Below, piece after piece: positions 11,701-23,664 of a DNA stretch of 64,000 nt. This stretch comes from Polytrichum commune. Its lineage: Eukaryota; Streptophyta; Polytrichopsida; Polytrichales; Polytrichaceae. The translations under genes were made by a program, and so were the position numbers. Every line of letters begins with the position of its first letter. Within the stretch, counting starts at the first letter, position 1. The DNA lies in NCBI GenBank assembly GCA_950295325.1, contig OX485803.1, positions 39,507,554 through 39,571,553 of the forward strand. The letters run 5' to 3'. The notes below the pieces were generated by a model, which did no database searches, was not told the DNA's origin, and was given only the letters and a program-made list of their open reading frames with translations.

Positions 11701-14700
11701 GAATTGAACTGCGATGCACAATACTCTCTTTAGATTGAGAAACAAAAGTAAGAAACATGATGCTATAATCAGAGTATGATGATTTACCTCCACATAAATG
11801 GTAAAGGCTCTCTCATACTGCTTCTCAAGTACATAGAGCTCAGCAAGGGCCTGCCAGTGTTGCAACAAGATTTAATGTAAAGGGGACAAGATGAACCTTA
11901 ACATGATGCAGGCTGGAGCTATGAGGAAGCATGGAAAAGTTTGGCCATAAATATGACTACAAAATGAGAGAGCATCAGTACAGCACCACAATTGTAGGAA
12001 AACAATATATCACACGCATCTGGTTCAGAAATGGGGTAATATAAGTCATAGCATAAGCTGTTGTTTTGAGATTTTTCACTGTGAAGAAGTTGGGTCATCC
12101 CAGAGGTTGCATCAAGGCTTGGCTTGAAATAAATAAATAAAGACAGCGAAGAAAAAGACAATACAGATAAATTACCTTGATTAGTGTCAGATCAAAGATC
12201 ATTATTAGAAGATATATTTTGGGCTGTGAAACAGAGAAGCAATTCAATTTGTAAATAATCCCAACATCTCATATTCAAAATATAAGTAGCTGACCTCCTT
12301 CAAAGCAGGTGATTTGGAGCCAGTGCCAATCTGAAGCTGAATAGGTGCAATTATAGTTTGAACAGAGTATATTGTACATGGCCAAGTCTTGATTGTGGTA
12401 AGCAACTGCTCATGATATGCTGGATTTGTGACCAAAGCATTGAGTACCACCTGCACACGCATCCTCAAACAAACTTTGACATTAATTTGTGTTATATCAG
12501 CCAGAAAGAAAGACATGTAAATCTTCAGCCCTACATGAACACTAATTGAAGGTGATGAGGGGATAAAAGTACAGTCAGCTGAGTTGCACAAGTGGAATAA
12601 AATTCCTAGATACCTATCCAAGAATCAATTTCAGTTGATGATGGTAAATGGTATGGACCTCATATACAGTGTCACGAAGCTGGGGATTTGATGTAGGTAT
12701 GTAAGGAGCCAGACTTGGCAACTGACGCAAATGTGCAAATTGGAACACCCACCTGTCCACCCAAGTTCCATGAACAGTCCTATTAGTTTTCCTTTAAGAT
12801 GATGTTACGGATGACCATTTTGGTGATATCTTGACCATTCTTATTACAAGTTTAGACCAGTCCCATTACAAGTTTTGACCAGTTTCATGATAGGACATTC
12901 CAGTGAATTTAACTGGTCCAAGGAGCATGTCCAACAAATAGAAATCAATTGAGAAAGCAAGAATACTAGACACCAAGGGAGTCCTTTCGTCAAAGACTCC
13001 CACCCCAATACCTTTCCCAGGCAGTTGCAGAGCCTCGCAGTAGTTTAGGACAAAGTGCTGCAGCAGCATCATATTGGCGCTCCAGAAGCAAATGATCCAA
13101 ATATCTAATGCCCACCTGAAATGTATTTAACCTGTTATTCACGTGTTGTTTGCATACATACACTTGATATGTCCATGATTATGAAATCAGACCTTGAGGT
13201 CCAACAGATTTCAAACATGAAGGAACACCAAATTGGCCATAAGGAAACAGTAAATATTGTAACACATCATATTGCATGTGTACGTGTGTACATCATTCTC
13301 TTGCATTGTAAGGAAATCATAGTGATCAGGAAGAACATTCATTAGTTAAAGATCCAAGGAGAACAGTCAGTAGTGAGAGAGACGGAAAAGTAAGTGAAGA
13401 GCCAAACTCCGAATTATGTAAACACCCATATTTTTAAAGGTGTAAATGCAGAAGCCACGTCTGATTAATGGCAGAAATAAACTAGTGGAATCAAGAGAAG
13501 TGCATCTCAATACCTCCTCCAAAAGCTCTGATTTGGCATTCCCTTCTTCTGCTGCAGCCAAGGCCTTTTCATAGTAACCATGTTGAAGAAGCCACTTCAC
13601 ATGATCATCTGCATCCCTGGATACCACAACAATTATCATATCAACAAGGACCTCAATGTATCATAAATAAGTTCATCAACACACTCCCTTTGTGATTCGA
13701 ATATTGAGAATGATGACAAATCTCTGGCTATTCTGCACTTTTTTGCAAAACCATTTTGGTTATAAATAGACTATTGATGAATACAACCCAAAAAATACAT
13801 TCATGACACTTTGTGGTATGGGCATTGATTCACTGTCCCATGTTTAAACTACAGCAAGCTGCCAAATGCAATTTTAAATTGGAGCAAATAACCATCCAAA
13901 ATAGGATGTGCTCAAAGACAGTTACATAGGGACAACGTAGGAAAAGAAAATCACATGTTCATACCTTCCAGTTCATTGCCATGAAGGTTTCATCATAAAC
14001 TCCAATTAGTTTAACAACAGCCTGAAACTCTTAAACTCTGGAACACTTCATGGTCTGAAATTGACCAAAACAAAACTTCAGTGTCTGCATTAATCAAAAC
14101 AAAAGAGAAAGAATTCAAACCAACCTGGGTTTAGCAAGTACAACATCTTTAGGTGATACAATGTAATACAAAGGTTCGTCTCCAGCAGGCCACAAACCTC
14201 CAGCTGCTACATTTCCTGGCATTTAAAAGGAGCCACAATCAGCATAAGGTAATTGACAATATCTGTAGGAAATTGTAATGCTTTTCACCAACAACAAATG
14301 GCATATTTTGTGAGAAATTAGAACTTGTATAAGTATCACCTATATATTCTTCTTAAAAAAAAATTTGTAATTTATGTCTCTTCTCATTTGTAATTTAAAT
14401 TCCTTTTTGGATTACAAAATCCTGATATGCACAATTGACCCCTTCTTCATCTGTACCCATCTTAAAGCTAATCTCTCACATCCATTCAAACCTCTGTAAT
14501 CGTCCTCTAACTGAACTGTTCATTTAAATGACAAAAAAAAATTCTTGGGATTGTTGAGGACGAAATAGCTCTGCAGCATTCCTTTTACACCAAGGCCTTA
14601 CACGTTTTCTTAAACCATCTAGAATTACAACAACAATGAGACACATGATTTTTTTTTAAATAAATAAAATCTAAGATACTTGCCATATCATCAAACAAAG

Positions 14701-17700
14701 GAGAACTGTGAGAACAACTGCTGCACCAAATGCTAAAAATGAGTCCAACCAACCAGTACCAAGACTTACCAGCATGAGATTATACCTACTCAGAAGCTTC
14801 CTGTATTCGCAAGATTACATTCAAAATGGATAATAATAATAAGTACAGACTTACCAGAAAAAGGAGCATGAGCAAGAACATAGTCTTTGGCTTTGTAGTG
14901 CTCATAGCCATGAATAGAAAGTGCGTCAGTTGCTATGTCCTCATTTTTCCAAGTCACAATTCGCACTTCAGGCCGCTGTGCTTGCCCCTGCAGGATACAT
15001 CAAAGTCCTTCAATATGGTCAATCACTCCCAGTACATAACCAATTTTTAAATAATCAAAAAGACAAATGAAATTCATTGAGTGTTATCAGGTCGCTGATG
15101 AAACTTAGTACCCATTAATATACTTGCCTGTTCAACAGACCCAATGTTCAATACTCCAAACTCAGCTCCCATCCTCAAAACTTGATGTAATCAAACAACA
15201 GTGAAGAAGTGCAGCAACTCACATACCTGTCTTGGAAATGCTGAAGCCACAGAATCTGCCTCAGTGTCGTCTTTGTCAGGCAAATATGCTAAGACAACAA
15301 GTTGATCCCCTAATGGTGCAAGGCCAGATACATGGTATTCAGTTCGAATGGTTGCCATTATTTCCACATACTTTGTCGCTGATCCCAAAGTGCCTTTCAA
15401 ACCATCCCAAGCTCGAGTTCGAACAACTGCGATCTTAATGCAATCAGCCCATCCAATAAGCAAAACTGAATCATTCTGCCAAACAAATTAATTCGTCAGA
15501 AGTAGCAGAGACAAACACCCATCATCCACTTTGTGAGTGGTTACTACTACAATGAGTACCCTTCCAGGTAGTTAGACATATTACAACATGGTGCAGTGAT
15601 CAATTTGTGTGGCCAGTGTGAGTAGAACACACCTGCCAAACTAATGTCGGACGAAGAAGATTGGCACGTGGGACTCGTTCAATAAAAGTGATGCGTTGAT
15701 GTGAAGCTGTGTCATACACTTTCACTCCTGCATCATTGGCCCAAGCAATAAGGCTTGTCCGCCATTTGACAGCATGCACAGTTCCCTCACCTGAGTGCAA
15801 GACCTGGCAGACACAATTCCCAAATCAGCCTCTTTGGGATTCTCACCTTCTCCAGCAATGCCTTCAAGACATGAAATCTCCATAACAAAATCTATTTCTT
15901 TTCAACTTCCTTTCAGATAATGGCAAAGAAATCACACATGCCTACATTAATGTACACAATGCATTTTAATTTCATCTTTAACCAACAACGTAGAAAATCA
16001 AATCTAAACCTCCAATTTGTCAACAGGTTCTCAGCACCAGCATAAAGGTCCACTTTCTTGCAAGAAAAATTACCAATGTGAACACTACATTAACTAATTG
16101 GGTCAGATAAAGAAGACAAGTTACCTGCTCTCTGTAACCTAACCAACCCTTGCTGTGAAAAAGAAGTTGTCCTGCAAGTCCACCACTAGCAAACTGTCTG
16201 GTGCTTTTGCGTGAAAATTCTGGATCTAGAGCAACAGCTTTCACTGGTCGATGATACTCAAACTTTTCTTTCTCATCGGTGTACAAGTTGCCGATGACTA
16301 CTGTACCATCATCAGAGCAGCTCGCAACATACTCCCCATCTGCATCAAAGCTCACCTCATTGACTGTGGCTGTGTGTGCTCGAAACTCTCTCACCTGTTT
16401 ATTGAGAATAACAAAAGTCAAGTTTGATGGGGCAATGTTCTAAGGAAGAAGAAAATAGTAGGGTTAGAGTTGAAGAATATAATTTTATTGCTATAAATCT
16501 TAATCAATAACTATGAAAGTTGTGCCATAACAAATAGGACCAAAGCCTGTCAGCATATCTCTAACTTGACACCAACACATGGAAAAGATAATCTGTCCAA
16601 ATAATTGTAGGGGTGAATCAACCAGCATTCTCTGTAACAGAAGTGCTAAAAATGACGAACACAAGAGACGCAGTTTGACTACTTCTGTTCCTGGCATTCT
16701 GGACTTGCTTGAAAACCCCACTCAACCCTGATTTAGGTGGCTCTTCTGCGCAGGGTTTATGGAGCAAAACTAACTCAGTAAGGACGCTGCAAGTGTCCTA
16801 ATCAGTTGTATCAAACAAATAGTGCCTGCCATTCATGACAAACCTTTAGGTTTTATGCTGCCTATTGATAGACCATCAGCTCACGGACATATTCAGGGTC
16901 GTTTCATTCATGCCACTGCGATACAGGGAATTCCAGATCCTTGACTCGAAACATTTTCAGAATGGAGTCGAGAAGTGACATAGGAGAATGTGGAGTTTAG
17001 ACTACTTCTTTAGTCGATTCTATAGGTGTTGTCTGTTATAACACGCCATTGTCTGCAACATGAGAACCCGAATGCTTCCCAAACTCTCAGAACCTGTGAC
17101 ATTGACAGCCACCTTAGTGGTCTCTCTGGATGCAAACCAAGTGATTGAGCACCCCTACTTTCAGCTCAACAATGATTGCTTCAAGGACATACAATTGGTA
17201 CTCTGCCTCCTCAAGGTTGGATAGACACACCAAAAAAGCCCGCTCAAGATTCCAGCAGATTGGGAAACTTGATTTGTGCTGACTCAAGGATTGCAGCTCA
17301 CATTACAGGAGTGCTTTGATCGTCATCAGCTCGTCAACTTCGCGACAGTTCAATAATCGTAGCAGTAACCCTAGAAAGAACTCTACCCTCTAGAAGCTTC
17401 TCCTGTCACCCCAAGGGTAACACAAGTAACGAAGGGAGAGAGAATGCGCATATCATCACAAATTCATCCTCCCAGAACTCAGTCGATGAATTTGAGATTT
17501 AGACGGGAACGCCTCATTCAGAGCTGAAATAACAAATTGCCACGCTGCAAAACCCCCAGATGAGGAGAGCCACAAAAGAGAGAGAAAGAGAAGCGTCACC
17601 TGATTGCCCTGGAAATCCAATAAGTGGACAGTTCCATCGTGTGTCCCGAGAGCAATAATCCGCTCCCCAACTGTAAGGCACGCAGCTGCATCCGATGACA

Positions 17701-17959
17701 GCAGCGAAGGCACACTCCCTCCAAGCCTCTGGTACTTGAGGCGAGGCTCGTCCTCTTCGCCTTCATCCTCGTCGTCGTCGTCCCTTGAGTCATCGTCTCC
17801 GAGCTCATCATCGCCCTCGCCTCCATCTTGCACTGCGGCTACACGAGGCACCGATGGAGCTGAAGGTCCAGCCGCAGCCGCAACCGAATCCGCCAAGGCC
17901 GGCTTGGTAGTACTAGCACTCCCCGGTCCCGGCGCATCAATTGCGGCCGAAACCGCCAT
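8749..17959 (-). CDS. VPS41: Vacuolar protein sorting-associated protein 41 (HOPS subunit)
   Basis: VPS41 is the HOPS tethering subunit that binds Rab7/ARL-type GTPases and drives fusion with the vacuole/lysosome. The exons on the minus strand are 17959-17600, 16394-16125, 15803-15633, 15475-15227, 14987-14855, 14215-14125, 13616-13514, 13115-13012, 12752-12659, 12450-12295, 11850-11788, 11664-11599, 11295-11095, 10703-10626, 10390-10271, 10096-10016, 9808-9723, 9496-9415 and 9288-8749, summing to 3048 nt (1015 residues). An acidic N-terminus precedes EPRLKYQR, followed by WD40 repeats (CSDDGTVVI, SGGLAGQLL, KWRTSLIAWANDAGVKVYD), an alpha-solenoid/CHCR region (LHLYLHGLFE, FILGRMGNT) and a C-terminal RING-H2 at about 905-985 (CCIC, FFCSHAYHETC, RCILC) with a long loop before the last Cys pair. 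Residue order matches plant VPS41 throughout. All introns have GT..AG ends. The start is the first Met before the acidic tract. Confidence 0.93.
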
Positions 17960-18719
17960 AGCTCGGTTCCCAATTGCTAAATCACCAGCACACTAATAAC
18001 TATGTCGTCGCATAACTCAGACGCATGCTGCACCACTTCCGATCCAATCGCCGAAATCGTTCGCAGCACTTTTCATCGCCTACAAAACCGATCCAGCATC
18101 TCTTTACTGACACAAAACCTCTCCGGCAACCAGACCAAAGCACCTCACTTCCAATCAGGTACCAAAGTCAAGTTACTCCTCATACCCATAACTCTGGTCT
18201 GTAAGCTCTTGAGAAATACTTACTTTGAGAAGCTTATTCGACGACTGATGATGACGATGAGCGTCCAGAACTTGAAGATGTGGATGAACTTGCAACAAAA
18301 TTCAATGTTGCGAACACAAAATAGGAGTCAGGGAATAAGTTACAGTAATGTCCAAACACATCGGTACAGATAAGCATTATGTTCGTATAATTTAACACGG
18401 ACTTTCTCACCTTGAACATTTGAAGCCGCGATCGAAGTCACATGTCAATTGCAGCAGAGAAGCTGTAAACAACAGGCTATTAATTTCATGGCAAAATAAG
18501 TTCTAACCATGATCGTCATACTGCAAATCAAAAATTAAATTGCTAAAGTTCACCGGAGCAATCTGTGATTTACATGCTACTTTTACTGTGACTTGCAAGT
18601 ATGACGATGGTGAAGTCACTAAAGCTTACGTTTTTGGAATTGAATAATCTACAAAATGAAATGTTAGGCTACAAATTAGGTCACTGCATTTAACCTTCCC
18701 AATCAATGAGTTACTTAAA
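17960..18719. other. VPS41 upstream region
   Basis: This is the promoter and probable 5' leader of VPS41. No TATA box or other motif stands out, and the short open frames have no recognisable content. Confidence 0.45.
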
Positions 18720-19103
18720 CACTAAACTAAATATTGTATTTAGTGTCTCCAATTCTGTTTGTCTTGCTGTGATGCTACTTGTAAATCACTCGTGTAGTTT
18801 CACTAACACTAAATGTAAACTTAACATTATTTGTCATTCCTTATAAAAATAAAAAAGTGGGGTATTATAGATTTACAAAATTGCAAATATTGTCACTTAC
18901 TAAGTGATTCAATCATCCATGACATTATTTCATAAAGTATTTCATTGATGCATAATATATCAAACTTTATTTCAATAATTAACATGGGTTTCATTAATCA
19001 TCCATGATAGTACTTGTTTAAATTAATGCATAAGAAGTGTCACTAGAAAAGTTACCATAGTGACATAAAATACCATATGTCACTAAATAAAATATTATTT
19101 TAA
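18720..19103 (+). mobile_element. MITE family A copy
   Basis: The copy starts CACTAAACTAAATATTGTAT and ends near ATGTCACTAAATAAAATATT. It shares internal blocks (TTTGTCATTCCTT, CACTTACTAAGTGA, CATAAGAAGTGTCA) with the other copies of the family, in the same order. Its right terminus is partly degraded. Confidence 0.75.
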
Positions 19104-19211
19104 TCCAAGTCATTTGAGATGAATTGGCCACACACCTATAGGAGGTCAAGTTTTTATGTTGGATGGATGAGAAAAATGCTTGGATGCAATAATTTCCCTC
19201 TCTCCCACCTA

Positions 19212-19430
19212 TGTATGGTATTTAGGGTCACTTATTATTTGGAGTTACTTTGTGCTATAACTTTTTACAAAAATGTAAGATTTTACTAGGTAAATCCATT
19301 CATGTTCCACAATGTCCAAACAACCCAATTAAGTTTTGCTAGTAAAATAGGGAACCCCGCAATAAGAAGTTATAGCCTAATTTCAAATAGTAAGTGACAC
19401 TAAATACCATAGACAACATCACGCTATGTG
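19212..19430. mobile_element. MITE family B copy
   Basis: The left arm TATGGTATTTAGGGTCACTT and the right arm AAGTGACACTAAATACCATA are near-perfect inverses and enclose about 150 bp (CTATAACTTTTTAC on one side, GAAGTTATAG on the other). The sequence aligns with the copies at 30796, 42149 and 42372. Confidence 0.7.
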
Positions 19431-20579
19431 GGTATCATTTGATTTATATTCTAGTGCGTACAGGTATTTATTATTGAGAGAAAACTCAAAACTTGGAACC
19501 TTTGCAAATAAAATATATTCACAAAATGTTCAAATATATACATGATACCATGGAAATTTTAATGATATGTGTGAAATTATCAATTTTAACAATATTGACA
19601 TTTTTTTTAAAAAACTACTAATTTCATGTGTCACTGCAAGGTATCCAGATCCGTAATCATTACGAGAGTCCTTAGTAAGAAAGTATTATCCTTCTAGTTG
19701 TGTCATAGGTTGTTGTAATGTTTTGGAGCTATTGCAACGAGCTCTCCCAAGTGTAGTATTGGTTGTTATTAGGTAATTGTTGAAGATTTTTAGTGCTTCG
19801 TCTATCTACAAGATTGAGAGGTCTACCAATACATTCAAGTGTCAATGGAGGTTATTCTAGTTGATTTGGAGGTGGTGGGTTGTTGATGCTAAGCATGTTT
19901 GGTGACATGTGGCCAAGCTATTTGGTCCACTTTGATTCCAAGCAATTCTCAAATTGATGCAATCCACCTTTGATTGTTTACACACACACTTAGATGTGTA
20001 CAATAGTTGAAATAAGTGGTGTAGTCAGACAAGGTGGTCTCAATTGCAACAAGCTACATGAACTTTACATGCAAACTTGATATCTTATTATCAATGAAAT
20101 TGATAATTTGCAAAGGAGCTCAATTGCTCTTCCACATGTGCTTTAGTAAGAGCACATGTTGGAGAGCTAATCCCACCCACCGCAAGGTAGGCAATAAACC
20201 ATATTTATGTACCAAGAGACTCTTGAACATGATTGAGCCAACATGCTCTATTCACGTCAGTGTAAACCTTCATTCATTTTTCTTTTCTTCTCTTTGAGAA
20301 CAAGTGGTCAAGCAAATGAAGGGCATCCACCTAGTGCCAAAGCTACAAAAAGAAGTAAGCCTCTAGGAAAGTGGTTTAAATGCAGATACCCATTCACTCT
20401 TCCTGATTTGGGTACTTCAGGTGATTCAAGTTCAGAAATTATAGGTGATCAATGCCATGTGACTGGATTGAATATATGGGTGAAGGACATATGGATTGAA
20501 TATGCAGAAGCCTAGATACATAATCCTTAAACTGGCCCGCTTGACATTCATCAATCGGCAAAGGAAAGCTTAGCAATTA
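19431..20579. other. Intergenic, no recognised gene
   Basis: The stretch is AT-rich. The longest open frame (20243-20515, plus, 90 codons) has no motif I recognise. A short dispersed repeat lies at 20172-20261. Confidence 0.45.
20172..20261 (+). repeat. Short dispersed repeat (copy 1 of 3)
   Basis: Copies share CCCACC...CAAGGTAGGCARTAAACC, a TACCAAGxGACTCTTGA block and a terminal CACGTCA/TACGTCA, about 95 bp in all. The other copies are at 26816-26910 and 39521-39611. Confidence 0.7.
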
Positions 20580-21480
20580 ACAGTTAATCTGGTCAGCAAG
20601 TACTTTCTCATCCAGGCGTCACCTGTACAGCTTATTGAGTATTCTCTGAGATTGAAATCAATGCAAATAATTCTTCACAGTTGCAGAGTATGCAAAAAGC
20701 TGTACAATCTTACACATACATGACACTAAATTCCAAGTATGTATGATGGATCCAAATTGAATAAATGTGAGGAGTTCTCGATGCAAGGTACTGAAAACTG
20801 GTGTGCCTGAGATTTATCAATGGCAAAGGTAACATTAGAATCTCACCGACATCTGGTCAGGCAGGGCATTTGTATATTCCCATCTATGAACACCTGTACA
20901 GCTACAACAGCTCTTCGAGAACAATTTTTTTGCAGATAGCATCTCCAAAGTTGCATGTGCAGAAAGCTGTAAAATTGTTCATCCATTACACATGACAGTA
21001 CATTACAAGTAGTATCCGCATTGCCTAAATGCAAGCAAGAAATCTTGACGCATGGAGGTTAGAACCTAACTGACATCCGGTCAGCCAGAGCAATTCGCAC
21101 ATTCCCCTCCATGCATTACCTGTACAGCTACAACAATGTCCCAAGAACGAAGTTTATGCAGATAATATCTCGAAAGTTGTGTGCGCAGAAAACTGTATTA
21201 TCAGTCACCCATTTATACATGACACTAAATTACAATTATGTTTGGGATACGATTAGTCCGCATTGCCTAAATGCGAGGTTTGATGTCTTGAGATTCAAAT
21301 ATCGGCAAAGGCGAGATTAGGTCAGCCAGTGCATTTGTACATTCCCGTGCATACGTGACCTGTACAGCTAACTACGAGTTCTCCAAGAAAGAAGACAATG
21401 CAGATAATACCTTAAAAGTTGCTTGTGCAGAATACAGTTAGTGCAAATTGGCTAAATGCGAGGAAGAGTTCTGGATGCAT
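20580..21480 (-). repeat. Tandem array derived from the 3' end of the BORCS6-like gene
   Basis: Four degenerate units repeat at 226-270 bp spacing, marked by ACCTGTACAGCT at about 20621, 20892, 21118 and 21358 and by GGTCAG...CAG.GCATTTG, TGCAGATA and GTGCAGAA blocks. The units also carry sequence similar to the last 15-25 codons and stop codon of the adjacent gene (AAATGCGAGG...TTCT.GATGCA...ACT.AAACTGG). The array therefore looks like repeated duplication of the gene's coding tail plus 3' UTR. Confidence 0.75.
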
Positions 21481-22021
21481 GATACTCAAACTGGTCCACA
21501 ACTTGTCTGAGAGTTTTCAACTGGTTTGCAAGGGCCGCCATGCTCTTCATCTCTTCGTTCAATCTCAAACACGCATTGATGAACCTGTTTCCTTTGGTTG
21601 CAGCCTCGATGGACGCGTCTTGAAGCAATCCCGCTGCGTCGCTGTGGCACCTCATGTGCTCAATTGAGCTGCCGGTCACCTCGGAAAGCGCGGATTGGAG
21701 AGACGAGAACAGCATGGCAAGGCTCCCAGCCACTGCCTTGGCATCCTCCTCCACTGCCTTTACCATCTTCACTGCCATCCCTAGGTCACTCTCTCGCGCT
21801 TCCGCCATGTGTGCTCTGCCATCACCATCATCATTCCCCGCACGACCATGCACATGCCTTGGAATGCTGTCTTCAATCGAGTCCCGTGCAGAGTCTTTGT
21901 CTTTGTTTTCATCATTCCGTCTTTCATCGGAAACTATTTCAACTCCATCTCCAGATCCTCCCTCTTTATTATCATTATTAGAGGTTGATCCCAAATTATC
22001 GCCACCACCATTTTCCCCCAT
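21452..22021 (-). CDS. BORCS6-like protein (BORC complex subunit 6 domain)
   Basis: This is a single-exon frame of 189 residues. Residues 1-75 are hydrophilic and low-complexity (Gly, Asp, Glu, Asn, Arg). Residues about 80-180 match the BORCS6/DUF2365 pattern: AVAGSLAMLFSSLQSALSE, then a central DAA..L..AS segment and LNEEMKSMAALANQLKTLRQ near the end, predicted helical and coiled-coil. In animals BORC sits on the lysosome surface and recruits ARL8, which engages kinesin and HOPS via VPS41. The role in plants is poorly defined. The gene lies about 3.5 kb upstream of VPS41 on the same strand. A telo-box (AAACCCTAAAACC) lies about 375 bp upstream of the start. Another BLOC-1/BORC-type small coiled-coil protein is the main alternative. 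Confidence 0.7.
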   Translation of the reverse strand: MGENGGGDNLGSTSNNDNKEGGSGDGVEIVSDERRNDENKDKDSARDSIEDSIPRHVHGRAGNDDGDGRAHMAEARESDLGMAVKMVKAVEEDAKAVAGSLAMLFSSLQSALSEVTGSSIEHMRCHSDAAGLLQDASIEAATKGNRFINACLRLNEEMKSMAALANQLKTLRQVVDQFEYHASRTLPRI

Positions 22022-23516
22022 AGTAAACCCCAGCTACTGGCACGATTCCACACAATTCTCTTCGTGAATATCTCAGCAAGGACTCAATCGTCAGCTCTGG
22101 TATCCCTTCCGAAACCCGAACATCCCCTGCCACACCAGAATTAGAGGAAATATTAGCAGAAATGTCATCCTCCCGACAACCTTGAAGAGCGACAAGTTAA
22201 AAGTTTCATCAACATTGTCAAGCGATGGACACCCTCTCTCCCTCTCAATGAGCGCCGGTGATAACCATCAAAATTCACCTCAATTCTCAACTCCTAAATT
22301 CGCCAACAGCACTGCGCTTCTTCGCCTAAATTCAACATGTAATTCGATTCTCTCGAGGTTGAGTTTGAAGTTTGAAGGCACTACCAAAAACAAAACCCTA
22401 AAACCAGCCTCGCAATACATACCTGCTCCAAGAGGCCAGGCAAAAACTGCAGAAATAAAGTTATAAAAACAATGGTAAGGCCCTTGCCCAAGGGCATTCC
22501 GCCTTTCCGACAATCATTGTGAAATGATTCTCCATTTGGCTTTCAAAGTTTTTTGGGCTAATGTGGCTGCGGATGCTCATTCTACTCCTAAAGTCCACAA
22601 ATATCACATATGTGTATTGCCCATGGAGAGAGAGGCAACCCTCTAAACCCCTACCCACCCTTGAAAATTGAGTGATTGAGGAGTTTGAAGGGTTGTCTCT
22701 CACTATATTGATGGCTAATGAAGATATACGAAAATTTATAGACTTTAGTCCTTAGTGAGCTCAATATTAGTGCAAGAGCTACATCCTACAATTTTTTTTT
22801 TAAATAAATTTATAAAAACAGCCACATCACATATCTTGTAAGTCTTTTGACATCACCTTATATGAGAAATCCTCTAATTTGTCCGAACTAGCATAGTGAA
22901 GATTTTGTCTATTAAAAAAAACACGATACTTACATATCTATGTCGTCTTCCTCAAACCAAGAGTCCCCTCAACTCCAAACCCCTAACCACAAGCAAGCAC
23001 CAAGTTTCCATTTTGAGTTTCCATTTAGAGTTAAGCTTGCAAGCCACCACTTGCTGCAATCCCACAACTCAAGTAAATCTTACCTTTCTGCAACGACCAA
23101 TGGGCTATAATTTATTTTGTTGTAAACAGCTAATTAGGCATGCACATGAAATCGAGTGACTAACATACCACTTATTATTGGGTAGGACAAGCATGCATCA
23201 ATAACACACGAAATTATTTTTGTATGCAAAACAACCAAGTTCCAACCAAGCCTCCAATTGAATTTCAGGATAACTCTACCTTTTGGTCCAAAAAAGGTTT
23301 GAAAGTCCATTAATTGGTCCAAGGATAGTGGAGAGATACCAAAAATCAAATGGAGTGGTTGACGGTGTGATTCCTAATTATGAAATCTCCTCTCTGCTTG
23401 ACAGATTAACTAGCCAAGTGACCACATGCCTCCTGTGTTCCCAACTAAAACAAAAGAAAAACAAGGTCCATTGAGAGAATCATTTTACAATGGCCATAGG
23501 AGTGGCTTTTACATAG
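22022..23516. other. Intergenic between divergent genes
   Basis: This is the shared upstream region of the BORCS6-like gene (minus) and EF-P (plus). It holds a telo-box motif near 22392-22405. No gene or repeat is recognised in the rest. Confidence 0.45.
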
Positions 23517-23526
23517 GTTATATAGA
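23517..23526 (+). promoter_or_regulatory. Possible TATA box of EF-P
   Basis: GTTATATAGA lies about 145 bp before the chosen EF-P start. Transcription about 30 bp downstream would exclude the in-frame ATG at 23527 and favour the ATG pair at 23665/23668; a second in-frame ATG near 23557 remains possible. Confidence 0.35.
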
Positions 23527-23664
23527 GTGAAGTCCACTTCAGGATCCTTACATTTCATGCTAGAAAGCTCTAAGAGCCTTCCTCTCCCCCCTCACTCTTG
23601 TTTCCTTTCTTCGCCTTCTTCTTCGTTACGGTGGTGTGCTTGTCTTCGGATCGTCGACCTCGTC

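Noticed and set aside
16741-17440. Possible copia RNase H-like AEYQ motif in VPS41 intron 1, minus strand
   Set aside because: Only a few residues agree, with no second motif in frame, so there is not enough support.
17604-17996. Ser/Pro-rich plus-strand frame
   Set aside because: It is the antisense shadow of the acidic, Asp/Glu-rich first exon of VPS41.
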